DNA of 49,795 nucleotides, taken from NCBI GenBank assembly GCA_964603905.1, contig CAZRWH010000007.1, positions 1 through 49,795 on the forward strand, in the 5' to 3' direction. Source of the DNA: CAZRWH01 sp964603905. Its GTDB lineage: Bacteria > Patescibacteriota > Gracilibacteria > UBA1369 > UBA12470. Position 1 is the first letter of the stretch; every line of letters starts with the position of its first letter. This document shows positions 1 through 6,329 of the stretch, one piece after another. Below the pieces are notes generated by a model. The model saw nothing but the letters and a program-made list of their open reading frames with translations, was not told the DNA's origin and ran no database searches. The position numbers and the translations under genes were made by a program.

Positions 1-22
1 TACGCATATTCAACTTTCTGCA

Positions 23-56
23 GGTCGCCTCCAGGGGCAACCAATTGTGGTTTTTT
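23..56 (+). terminator. Possible rho-independent terminator at window edge
   Basis: Bases 23-30 pair with 35-42 with one C-A mismatch and one T-G pair, leaving a 4-nt loop. Six T follow at 51-56, eight bases after the stem. It would end a gene lying left of the window. The gap between stem and T-run makes it imperfect. Confidence 0.35.
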
Positions 57-136
57 CATGTTTTAAGTGTCTTATTGTAAGTAAAACGGAGAAAGCCTAC
101 CAAACATTCAACAAAAAATCTATAATTCATTCCGCT

Positions 137-472
137 ATGAACACAAAAACACTTAAATGGGCCCCACGAATACTGACAATTGCATTCATTTGCTTTATCA
201 GCATGTTCGCATTCGACACACCGATTACAAGCATCGGGTTTTGGATTCATTTAACGCCCAGCTATCTATTAACCGGACTGCTGATTTTGGCTTGGAAAAA
301 GCCAAAAATCGGTGGGATTGCATTTTTAATACTAACAGTAATATTCACATTTTGGTTCGATTTATACAAAGACATTATTGTTTTTCTCTTAATCGGACTG
401 CCACCACTAATAACAGGAGTATTATTCCTGATTGATTCCAAAACTAGAAAACAACCAACTTCTACTGACTAA
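137..472 (+). CDS. Small hydrophobic membrane protein
   Basis: The protein has 111 residues. It opens with a short basic stretch containing WAPRIL and then has about four hydrophobic segments (roughly residues 10-27, 36-53, 58-73 and 78-97). A short polar tail follows. The overall pattern, with a Trp-Lys-Lys-Pro turn in the middle, resembles small uncharacterised membrane proteins common in bacteria, and no catalytic motif is visible. I chose the ATG at 137 because the longer in-frame start at 47 adds a non-conserved polar leader that runs through a terminator-like T tract. The last codons and the stop lie inside a 7-nt tandem array (462-494). Function unknown; an integral membrane location is the only firm inference. 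Confidence 0.6.
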   Translation: MNTKTLKWAPRILTIAFICFISMFAFDTPITSIGFWIHLTPSYLLTGLLILAWKKPKIGGIAFLILTVIFTFWFDLYKDIIVFLLIGLPPLITGVLFLIDSKTRKQPTSTD

Positions 473-494
473 TTCCTAATTCCTACTGACTGCC
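462..494 (+). repeat. Heptad tandem array ending at a start codon
   Basis: Units are CTACTGA, CTAATTC, CTAATTC, CTACTGA, then CTGCC directly before the ATG at 495. The arrangement is A-B-B-A. The array begins inside the last codons of the preceding gene and replaces any Shine-Dalgarno site for the next. Confidence 0.7.
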
Positions 495-800
495 ATGGCA
501 AAAACCAAATACAAAAAATACGTCGAAGACATGTTCGCTCAAAACCAAGAGAAAATGATGCGATTCATGATTCTTAATCAAGACTACGGATCTGACAAAA
601 AAACTCACAAAGAACAGTTCGACCACGACGGACTCGAGATTCAAGAAATCGTCGAAGAATGGTGCAATAAACTTTGCCATCAGATGGAGAAAGGACAAAA
701 CAACCAATACTCAAATAAGCTCGCAGACAAATTCCTAGCCGAAGTTCAAAAATACTTCCCGTACTATCACGAGATTGGGATGAAGATCAGAACAATCTAG
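495..800 (+). CDS. Hypothetical small charged protein
   Basis: This 101-residue protein is rich in Lys, Glu, Gln and Met and has no signal peptide or membrane segment. It looks mostly helical, with two Cys close together (residues 57 and 60, in an EEWCNKLC stretch) and a Tyr/Phe-rich end. I do not recognise a family. The ATG at 495 directly follows a 7-nt repeat array and has no Shine-Dalgarno site. Its TAG stop (798-800) overlaps the stop of the convergent gene at 797-1126 through the shared 4-mer CTAG, so no terminator separates the two. Confidence 0.6.
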   Translation: MAKTKYKKYVEDMFAQNQEKMMRFMILNQDYGSDKKTHKEQFDHDGLEIQEIVEEWCNKLCHQMEKGQNNQYSNKLADKFLAEVQKYFPYYHEIGMKIRTI

Positions 801-1126
801 TCAACAATATCGAATCCTACCGCTGAAAGCCACTTGACCATATCTTCACGAGGCAAACTTGCTGTTACCTCAGTGTTACCATCTTCTGTAGGCTTAACCA
901 AAGCACCTCCTGGAAAAGCAAATGCTGGAGCAATTCCAATACCGTGCTCACCTTCCACAACAACAGTAGAAGAAACCGTAGTCTCAGCAGGTTTTCTAGA
1001 TTGAACGCTCGCATAAGATGAAGTTGCCGGCGCTTTCGCCCCCCCAATAAGATCACGCAAAACATCTTTGCCAATTTCCATAAAAAATCCCGCTGTTTCT
1101 CTCAAATTACTAGGTACTGCAAGCAT
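797..1126 (-). CDS. Hypothetical small protein
   Basis: The product has 109 residues with an amphipathic N-terminus, a Ser/Thr/Ala-rich middle (about residues 33-57) and a Gly/Pro-rich central part with the string GIGIAPAFAFPGGA. The end reads like a folded acidic segment. No family is recognised and no signal peptide is certain. A good promoter lies upstream (minus strand, 1158-1186), divergent from that of the nadB-like gene. Its stop shares a CTAG 4-mer with the convergent gene ending at 800. Reality as a gene rests on promoter, length and packing. Confidence 0.5.
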   Translation of the reverse strand: MLAVPSNLRETAGFFMEIGKDVLRDLIGGAKAPATSSYASVQSRKPAETTVSSTVVVEGEHGIGIAPAFAFPGGALVKPTEDGNTEVTASLPREDMVKWLSAVGFDIVD

Positions 1127-1157
1127 AATGATATTGTTTTATTAAATTCAAGACCAG

Positions 1158-1186
1158 ACTTTAACATCAAACCTGCAGTACGTCAA
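1158..1186 (-). promoter_or_regulatory. Sigma-70-type promoter for the 797-1126 gene
   Basis: On the minus strand TTGACG (1181-1186) and TAAAGT (1158-1163) are 17 nt apart. The -35 box directly abuts the -35 box of the divergent promoter for the gene at 1222. Confidence 0.5.
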
Positions 1187-1215
1187 TAGACACTCCCAGA
1201 AATAATGTATAAAAT
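1187..1215 (+). promoter_or_regulatory. Promoter of the nadB-like gene, probably leaderless
   Basis: TAGACA (1187-1192) and TAAAAT (1210-1215) are 17 nt apart. The expected transcription start, about 7 nt after the -10 box, falls on or next to the ATG at 1222, so the mRNA would have almost no leader. Confidence 0.5.
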
Positions 1216-1221
1216 CGAGCC

Positions 1222-2325
1222 ATGAAATACGACTTCCTCGTTATCGGGTCAGGAGCAGCAGGGCTAAATTTCGCCCTTAACGCAGCCAAACACGGCAAAG
1301 TTCTTGTTATTACAAAAGCTAAAATCTCCGATTCCGCAACCGAGAAAGCTCAAGGAGGAATAGCGGCAGCAACAGATCCACAAGACAGCATAGATTCACA
1401 CATTGAAGACACTTTGAAAGCCGGCCATCACAAAAACGACAAAACAGCAGTAAAACACATCATTAAACGTGGTCCACAAACAATCGAATATCTCACCTCT
1501 CTAGGAGTAAATTTCAGTAAAGACCTACGCCGTGAAGGCGGTCACAGTCACAGAAGAATTCATCATGTCGGAGACAACACAGGAGATGCAATTCAACAAG
1601 CTTTAATCAAAGCTGTAAAACAACAAAAAAACATAGAAATACGCGAAAACACCCGTGCAATCGAACTCATCAAAGAAAATGGAAAAGTCATAGGAGCACA
1701 AACAAATACTGGTGATATCTTTGCAAACTCAGTGATATTAGCAACAGGAGGAATCGGACAAAAATTTGCAAAAACAACCAACCCCAAAATATCAACCGGA
1801 GATGGAATCGATATGGCGAAAAAAGCGGGCGTCAAACTACAAGACATGGAATTCATCCAATTTCACCCGACAGTACTAAACGCACCAGGAAAACCAAGCT
1901 TCATGCTAACAGAAGCATTACGAGGTGAAGGTGCTCATCTACTAAACGAAAAAGAAGAAAGATTTGTAGACGAACTACTTCCACGCGACACAGTTTGTAA
2001 AGAAATGGAGAAACAGAAAGAAGTTTTCCTCGACATAACACACAAAGAACCATCTTGGATACGCGAACACTTCCCATATGTTTACAAAAATCTCCTCAAA
2101 TACGGATTTGACTTAACATTCGACAAAATACCAATCGCACCAGCAGCTCATTACCTATGTGGAGGCATCGCAACAGACCTTCAGGGACGCACTTCCCTGC
2201 CAGGACTATACGCATATGGCGAAACAGCAAGAACGGGCATACATGGATCAAATAGACTTGCATCAAACTCCTTACTAGAAGCTATCGCATTAACTACTGA
2301 GATCCCTCAGGAGCTACAGGAATAA
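1222..2325 (+). CDS. nadB: L-aspartate-oxidase-like flavoprotein, short form
   Basis: It belongs to the succinate dehydrogenase / fumarate reductase flavoprotein superfamily. An FAD-binding GSGAAG motif sits at residues 9-14. REGGHSHRR (104-112) is the signature of L-aspartate oxidase, which converts aspartate to iminoaspartate for NAD synthesis. HPT (215-217), RGEG (234-237), His310 in AHYLCGGI and GIHGSNRLASNSLLE near the end match the family's active-site and FAD regions. The protein ends right after that motif at 367 residues, whereas NadB is usually about 500-540, so the C-terminal helical domain is missing. NadA and NadC are not in the window. The 3' end overlaps the convergent gene by 32 bp. 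It could be a minimal NadB or a related dehydrogenase. Confidence 0.8.
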   Translation: MKYDFLVIGSGAAGLNFALNAAKHGKVLVITKAKISDSATEKAQGGIAAATDPQDSIDSHIEDTLKAGHHKNDKTAVKHIIKRGPQTIEYLTSLGVNFSKDLRREGGHSHRRIHHVGDNTGDAIQQALIKAVKQQKNIEIRENTRAIELIKENGKVIGAQTNTGDIFANSVILATGGIGQKFAKTTNPKISTGDGIDMAKKAGVKLQDMEFIQFHPTVLNAPGKPSFMLTEALRGEGAHLLNEKEERFVDELLPRDTVCKEMEKQKEVFLDITHKEPSWIREHFPYVYKNLLKYGFDLTFDKIPIAPAAHYLCGGIATDLQGRTSLPGLYAYGETARTGIHGSNRLASNSLLEAIALTTEIPQELQE

Positions 2326-2863
2326 TTAGATCTTCACATACGACGTTCTCACCTTGAAGCTCACAAGACTGAACATACGCTATATCATCAAAAGCCCATA
2401 CAACTTCTCCAAGAGGAGTAATAGTATAAGATTCTTGGTACGCCCCACAGTCCTTTAATCTAGTTTCCATTACAATACTGCAGTCTTTAGCATCTCCATA
2501 AGCAAAAGTACCACTCATCTTCCAATCAGATAAATCTGTACGACAAGGAACACTGTGTACAGAATGTGAACGTCGTTGTTGATAGTCCTCAATAATAGTT
2601 TCTGAATCTCCAAAACCACTAATACAAACCTGCTTAACCATATCACGCCTCATCTGATCCAAATTCAATCCTTCAATAGCAGGCTGCATTTGCATTGGCT
2701 GAGGCCTTTGATCATTAACCACACAAGCAATCAAAGCAGCAATACACATAACTCCAACTGCACAAGATGCATAACCAGACCTTTCTAACAGTTTTTTCAT
2801 GAGGTAATTGTTATAAAAACTAGACGCAATAAAACCACAAAACAAAAGAGCGGTCAACCCCAT
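2294..2863 (-). CDS. Membrane-anchored or secreted Cys-containing protein
   Basis: The protein has 189 residues from the ATG at 2863, which is preceded by AGGAGG at 11 nt. An alternative ATG at 2800 gives MKKLLERS followed by one hydrophobic segment, a classical N-terminal anchor or signal. With the first start there are two hydrophobic stretches. The outer part carries several Cys (for example in VCISGFG, VPCRTD, KDCSIV, KDCGAY, QSCEL and VVCED), an even number that suits disulfides in an exported protein; VKOR elsewhere in this window could support that. No family is recognised. Its 3' end overlaps the nadB-like gene by 32 bp. Confidence 0.6.
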   Translation of the reverse strand: MGLTALLFCGFIASSFYNNYLMKKLLERSGYASCAVGVMCIAALIACVVNDQRPQPMQMQPAIEGLNLDQMRRDMVKQVCISGFGDSETIIEDYQQRRSHSVHSVPCRTDLSDWKMSGTFAYGDAKDCSIVMETRLKDCGAYQESYTITPLGEVVWAFDDIAYVQSCELQGENVVCEDLIIPVAPEGSQ

Positions 2864-2874
2864 GTTGAAAAAAT

Positions 2875-2880
2875 CCTCCT
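2875..2880 (-). promoter_or_regulatory. Strong Shine-Dalgarno site
   Basis: AGGAGG stands 11 nt before the ATG at 2863. Such sites are rare in this window, so it favours the 2863 start over the one at 2800. Confidence 0.55.
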
Positions 2881-2885
2881 AGGGA

Positions 2886-2915
2886 TTAAATCAGATAAGA
2901 TACGCAGTTCTGCAG
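2886..2915. repeat. Dispersed intergenic repeat, copy 1
   Basis: This 30-nt stretch, with the core ATACGCAGTTCTGCAG, matches 5743-5771 except for a few substitutions and a 1-nt gap. Similarity continues weakly for about 15 nt beyond the core. Both copies lie between minus-strand transcription units. Confidence 0.5.
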
Positions 2916-2986
2916 TAAATTCTTTAAGCGAGACGTGCTAATGGTACGGCGAAGCTTAAGAGTTTGCGAAGAACAAGTCTAAAAGA

Positions 2987-3033
2987 TTAACTTGGCGGAG
3001 TCTCTGACTTTGTCAGAGAGCAGGCCAAGTTAA
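2987..3033 (-). terminator. Long hairpin terminator of the prmC-prfA operon
   Basis: TTAACTTGGC (2987-2996) pairs perfectly with GCCAAGTTAA (3024-3033). An inner stem TCTCTGAC / GTCAGAGA (3001-3008 / 3012-3019) closes a 3-nt loop. On the minus strand the stem is followed by TCTTTT. It lies 20 nt beyond the prfA stop. Confidence 0.65.
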
Positions 3034-3052
3034 CAGATTACTAATTTGACAG

Positions 3053-4126
3053 CTAGGAAGCCATCTTCATCGCCTGGTCTTCTAGAGTCAATTTATCAAC
3101 AATATCTTCAATATACCCACTCATAATTTTTGGCAAGTTGCTGAAGTTCGCCTTAATTCTATGATCCGTAACTCTATCTTGAGGGAAGTTATAAGTTCTA
3201 ATCTTATCACTTCGATCTCCAGAACCTATTTGAGCGAGACGTTTTTCCCCTATTTCTTTCGCCCGCTTTTCTTCTTCGGCAGCATAAATACGAGACCTTA
3301 ATATTCTCAAGGCCTTAGTCTTGTTTTTAAGCTGAGATTTCTCATCCTGGCACGAAACAACAATGCCTGTAGGAACGTGAGTCATACGAACAGCTGAATC
3401 TGTCGTATTTACAGACTGACCTCCACATCCTTGAGCACGAAAAACATCGATTTTAAGATCCGCATCTTTGATTTCAACATCAAACTCCTCCGCCTCCGGC
3501 AAAACCACCACAGAGGCCGCAGAAGTGTGAACACGTCCCTGACTTTCGGTAGCAGGAATCCTTTGAACACGATGAACTCCACTTTCATACTTCATACGCC
3601 CATAAGCACCAGCTCCATCAACCTTAAAAGAAGCTTCTTTAATACCGTGATCACTATCATTTTTACTCATTAACTCAACCTTAAACCCTTCACGTTCAGC
3701 AAATTTCATATACATTCGCATAAGCTCATCTGCAAAAATCGAAGCCTCCTCTCCACCAGCACCAGCACGAATCTCCATAATACAGTTCTTGCTGTCATTT
3801 GGATCTTTAGGTAAAAGCTCAACCTTAAGCGCTTCCTCTATCTCCGGCATACGATCCTTAGCCGCCTTAAGCTCCTCTTTTATCATCTCTTTCATCTCAT
3901 CATCAGATTCAACCTCAAGCATTTCTTCAGAATCAGAAATGGTTTTAGCAACTTCTTTAAATTCACGGAAGAGATCAACAACAGACTCAAGCTCCTTACG
4001 TTTACGAGCCAATTTCGTATACTCCTCTTGATTCGAGATTATTGCAGGATCAGAAAGCTGTTTTTCAATAGCTAAAAATTCATCTTCCAAACCTTGCAGC
4101 TTATTTACTTGATTATCGTCAATCAT
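3053..4126 (-). CDS. prfA: Peptide chain release factor 1
   Basis: This 357-residue protein is a full-length class I release factor. It carries the GGQ tripeptide (in GCGGQSVNTTDSAVR) that triggers peptidyl-tRNA hydrolysis, and the tripeptide-anticodon region reads PAT (in IPATESQGRVHTS), the RF1 form that reads UAA and UAG. The coiled N-terminal domain and the basic C-terminal tail are intact. It overlaps prmC by 4 bp (ATGA), so the two are translationally coupled, with the methylase gene first; the usual order is prfA then prmC. A strong hairpin follows the gene. UGA is also a stop in this window, so an RF2 should be encoded elsewhere. Confidence 0.95.
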   Translation of the reverse strand: MIDDNQVNKLQGLEDEFLAIEKQLSDPAIISNQEEYTKLARKRKELESVVDLFREFKEVAKTISDSEEMLEVESDDEMKEMIKEELKAAKDRMPEIEEALKVELLPKDPNDSKNCIMEIRAGAGGEEASIFADELMRMYMKFAEREGFKVELMSKNDSDHGIKEASFKVDGAGAYGRMKYESGVHRVQRIPATESQGRVHTSAASVVVLPEAEEFDVEIKDADLKIDVFRAQGCGGQSVNTTDSAVRMTHVPTGIVVSCQDEKSQLKNKTKALRILRSRIYAAEEEKRAKEIGEKRLAQIGSGDRSDKIRTYNFPQDRVTDHRIKANFSNLPKIMSGYIEDIVDKLTLEDQAMKMAS

Positions 4127-4962
4127 ACAAATGAGATTATAAAATTTCTATCCAAACCGGCCAAATCTCGACCTATTTCAATATTAACATCCGGAAATTT
4201 TTCCGCAACCAAACTCTTAACAGCTTCGCCTTGCAGACACCCTATCTCTCCAAAAATAAATTTCGGTGACATTCCATACTCCTTAACCTGGTCAAAAAGC
4301 CTGCCGTACAAGCTCAAACCATCTTCACCCCCATAAAGCGCCGAATCAGGCTCATATTTAGCAACATTTTCATCAACGAACTCATACAAGTCTCTGCCAA
4401 TATAAGGCAGATTAGCAACAATAATATCAAAATCCTCATCTTTAAATGGCTCTAGCAAATCACCACACCTCAAAACCACATCCGCCTCGTTCTTTTCAAT
4501 ATTAATGCTCGCAATATCACAAGCGTCTCTCTCAATTTCAGAAGCAAAAACCTTCAGGCACTCACTGTTTTTAGCCAAGCTAACAGCTATCGCTCCAGAC
4601 CCAGTTCCAACATCAATCACTTGTACACTTTTTTTACTCGCAAACACCGGATCTCCACTTACAGAAAGGACTTTTTCAACCAGTAATTCTGTCTCAGGAC
4701 GAGGTATCAAAACCCTTTTATCAACACAAAACTCAATACCATAAAACTCCTTATTCCCCGTCAAATACGCAACAGGCTCACCTTGCAAAAACCTAGTCCA
4801 AACAGAGTGAAAAGATCGCACTTCTTCAGCACTCAAATCATAGTCAACATTCGACACAACCCATTCCCGTGATTTCCCCAAAGCATCTGCCATAAGAACC
4901 TCTGCCTCAAGCAGCTTTTTATCCCTGCGTGCCTTGTTAAGTATTCCAGAAATTTTCATCAA
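4123..4962 (-). CDS. prmC: Release factor glutamine methyltransferase
   Basis: The protein (279 residues) methylates the Gln of the GGQ motif in release factors, using S-adenosylmethionine. The N-terminal helical domain includes PVAYLTGNKEFYG and VLIPRPETE, both typical of PrmC/HemK. The SAM-binding motif is VIDVGTGSGAIAVSLA. The catalytic motif, normally NPPY, reads NLPY here (in VANLPYIG), leaving the Asn and Tyr that hold the substrate Gln but replacing one Pro. It is preceded by rpsU (51-nt gap) and overlaps prfA by ATGA, giving a probable rpsU-prmC-prfA operon. The start could be either Met of MMKIS. Confidence 0.92.
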   Translation of the reverse strand: MMKISGILNKARRDKKLLEAEVLMADALGKSREWVVSNVDYDLSAEEVRSFHSVWTRFLQGEPVAYLTGNKEFYGIEFCVDKRVLIPRPETELLVEKVLSVSGDPVFASKKSVQVIDVGTGSGAIAVSLAKNSECLKVFASEIERDACDIASINIEKNEADVVLRCGDLLEPFKDEDFDIIVANLPYIGRDLYEFVDENVAKYEPDSALYGGEDGLSLYGRLFDQVKEYGMSPKFIFGEIGCLQGEAVKSLVAEKFPDVNIEIGRDLAGLDRNFIISFV

Positions 4963-5013
4963 AAAAAATTCAAAGAGAAAGATCTCTCTCGACCTTCAAT
5001 TTTCGACTCTCCA

Positions 5014-5217
5014 CTAGTAGTGCTTTTTCTTCGCCCTAATCGCTCTATAACGAGCACTAACAACAGCATATTCTCTCTGTTGTCTTTTCGAGTTCTTCTT
5101 CACACGAAACTTGCGTCTCTTTGATTCCATAAGAACACGGCTCTTAGACATAACCTTCTTATAAAGGTTAATAAGTCGATCGTTCGAAACTTTTTTGTGC
5201 TTTTTTACTCCAATCAT
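5014..5217 (-). CDS. rpsU: Small ribosomal subunit protein bS21
   Basis: This 67-residue, strongly basic protein fits bS21, which sits near the 3' end of 16S rRNA. The segment LMESKRRKFRVKKNSKRQQR corresponds to the conserved core of bS21, and the C-terminus ends in a basic AKKKHY tail. The N-terminus MIGVKKHKKVSNDRL is diverged from the proteobacterial form but like that seen in candidate-phyla genomes. It has one of the few clear Shine-Dalgarno sites here (GGAG at 5229-5232) and a strong promoter. It is probably first gene of the operon with prmC and prfA. Confidence 0.78.
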   Translation of the reverse strand: MIGVKKHKKVSNDRLINLYKKVMSKSRVLMESKRRKFRVKKNSKRQQREYAVVSARYRAIRAKKKHY

Positions 5218-5228
5218 AGCGAATTAAG

Positions 5229-5232
5229 CTCC
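5229..5232 (-). promoter_or_regulatory. Shine-Dalgarno site of rpsU
   Basis: AAAGGAGC on the minus strand places GGAG 11 nt before the ATG at 5217. Most other genes here lack such a site. Confidence 0.6.
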
Positions 5233-5263
5233 TTTCAGATTAAATGATTTTAAGTTCGGAGTA

Positions 5264-5291
5264 ATTCTACAGATTGACAATCAAATGTCAA
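5264..5291 (-). promoter_or_regulatory. Promoter of rpsU, inside the upstream gene's 3' end
   Basis: TTGACA (5286-5291) and TAGAAT (5264-5269) are 16 nt apart. The -35 box is made from the last codons (Phe-Asp-Ile) of the gene at 5281-5592, so the promoter is embedded in coding sequence. Confidence 0.65.
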
Positions 5292-5592
5292 ACTTCTTTT
5301 TAAGTTTTTTCCAAAATTTCATAACATCATCTGAAATTGCATAGACTTCACCTGATATAACTTTGAAAACAGCACAGTCATATTCGTCATCTGAATGCAC
5401 ATCTTCTTGAAGCATCCAGTGATCACCTTCAAGCTTCTTAAACAGATATGAAGCTTCATCTTTTGCAAGAGTATTAATGCTTTTTATGGTCTGTCTAAAA
5501 TCTTGAAGAGTTGCTACGAATATATCAGCAGGCGCTTCAAACGAAAGCTCAGCCTCCATATCATCCGAATTGTAGTCGAAGAAAAATTCCAT
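5281..5592 (-). CDS. Small acidic hypothetical protein
   Basis: From the ATG at 5592 the product has 103 residues. It is acidic in the first 80 (MEFFFDYNSDDMEAEL, EDVHSDDEYD) and ends in a basic helix with KKLKKKFDI. I do not recognise a family and see no membrane segment. A near-consensus promoter at 5618-5646 fixes the start: its -10 box contains the ATG at 5619, so neither that codon nor the longer reading back to 5700 can be on the main transcript. The longer reading would also translate a 6-nt repeat array into a Thr-rich stretch. The TGA stop overlaps the promoter of rpsU. Confidence 0.6.
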   Translation of the reverse strand: MEFFFDYNSDDMEAELSFEAPADIFVATLQDFRQTIKSINTLAKDEASYLFKKLEGDHWMLQEDVHSDDEYDCAVFKVISGEVYAISDDVMKFWKKLKKKFDI

Positions 5593-5617
5593 TTCAGTAA
5601 TTTTTTGTTTTCCAAAC

Positions 5618-5646
5618 ATTATAATACAAAAACGAGGGCAAGTCAA
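5618..5646 (-). promoter_or_regulatory. Near-consensus sigma-70 promoter
   Basis: TTGACT (5641-5646) and TATAAT (5618-5623) are exactly 17 nt apart on the minus strand. Transcription should start near 5611, giving a leader of about 19 nt for the ATG at 5592. Confidence 0.8.
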
Positions 5647-5650
5647 GCCG

Positions 5651-5681
5651 CAGGTAGTAGTAGCTGTAGTGGTAGTTGTAA
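5651..5681 (-). repeat. Hexamer (CTACNN) tandem array
   Basis: On the minus strand units read TTACAA, CTACCA, CTACAG, CTACTA, CTACCT. The array lies directly upstream of the promoter at 5618-5646. It closely resembles the arrays at 13091, 23716 and 30004. Confidence 0.65.
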
Positions 5682-5742
5682 CAGTTTTTGGCTCTGCCAA
5701 AAAACAGGACTATTCGGTAGTTCGCTAATACATACTAAGCCT

Positions 5743-5771
5743 TTAAATTAGATGAAATACGCAGTTTGCAG
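5743..5771. repeat. Dispersed intergenic repeat, copy 2
   Basis: It has the core ATACGCAGTTTGCAG and aligns with 2886-2915 with a few substitutions and a 1-nt gap. It lies downstream of the two terminators that follow the lipoprotein gene. Confidence 0.5.
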
Positions 5772-5797
5772 ATAATCATTTATAAGCTTAGGGAACC

Positions 5798-5825
5798 AAA
5801 AAACCGCCACCTCTGCAGGCGCCGG
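5798..5825 (-). terminator. Rho-independent terminator
   Basis: On the minus strand a 9-bp stem (5817-5825 with 5804-5812) has a 4-nt loop, one G-G mismatch and one G-T pair, and is followed directly by six T (5798-5803). It is the second of two tandem terminators after the lipoprotein gene. Confidence 0.7.
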
Positions 5826-5840
5826 CTTTCTGGGAAAAAC

Positions 5841-5860
5841 AAAAAACTTACTTTCGTAAG
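5841..5860 (-). terminator. Short rho-independent terminator
   Basis: CTTAC-GAAA-GTAAG forms a 5-bp stem with a GAAA tetraloop, followed by six T, five nt past the stop at 5866. Confidence 0.6.
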
Positions 5861-5865
5861 CAATT

Positions 5866-6267
5866 TTAATCCACAAACCTAAATCCATAAACCTCCCACT
5901 CGTGATAAACTCCTTCAATCCAATAAACTTCCATCGGCCACACTCCAGTGTCATCTATAAAGTTACCACCAAGAGTCCTGTAATCATAAGTTCCATCATT
6001 CCAAATCTCGATAGAGTTAGCATCGAAATCTTGGTATGTATATAGATAGTCTTCCAAGATCAGGTTCACAAAATCCTCATAAGTAGTAACCGCTTGGAAT
6101 TCAGGTGATGTCATGTTGTAAGCAGCATCATCATATCCGTCAGCAATTAACTGAAAGAATGCGTCTGTCATAGTTTCTGTCTCTTTCATGGTCTCAGTAC
6201 AACCCATAAGGAAAAAAGTACTGACGAGAAGAACACCGACGACAGCTTTTTTAGCGAAATTGTTCAT
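5866..6267 (-). CDS. Lipoprotein, unknown function
   Basis: From the ATG at 6267 the protein has 133 residues. It has a lipoprotein signal peptide: MNNFAKKAVVG, a hydrophobic core and the lipobox LMGC, with the Cys at about residue 23. The mature part is acidic and aromatic-rich (DAFFQLIADGYDDAAYNM near the start), in a layout that recalls small NTF2-like or DUF4878-type secreted domains; that assignment is weak. It is followed by two tandem terminators. An extended -10 promoter lies between it and the gyrB stop, so it can be transcribed on its own. Confidence 0.65.
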   Translation of the reverse strand: MNNFAKKAVVGVLLVSTFFLMGCTETMKETETMTDAFFQLIADGYDDAAYNMTSPEFQAVTTYEDFVNLILEDYLYTYQDFDANSIEIWNDGTYDYRTLGGNFIDDTGVWPMEVYWIEGVYHEWEVYGFRFVD

Positions 6268-6317
6268 AAAAATGGTGTTAAGAATTACGCTAAAAACAAT
6301 GTACCAAATTGCCACGC

Positions 6318-6326
6318 ATTATAACA
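6318..6326 (-). promoter_or_regulatory. Extended -10 promoter of the lipoprotein gene
   Basis: TGTTATAAT on the minus strand is an extended -10 element. No good -35 box is present. It lies just after the gyrB stop codon. Confidence 0.45.
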
Positions 6327-6329
6327 ACC

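Noticed and set aside
2294..2325. Frameshifted continuation of nadB beyond its stop
   Set aside because: No frame downstream resembles the NadB C-terminal domain, and a separate minus-strand gene with a Shine-Dalgarno site occupies the region.
5593..5700. Thr-rich N-terminal extension of the acidic protein gene (start at 5700)
   Set aside because: It is the translation of a hexamer array and would begin upstream of a near-consensus promoter whose -10 box contains the ATG at 5619.
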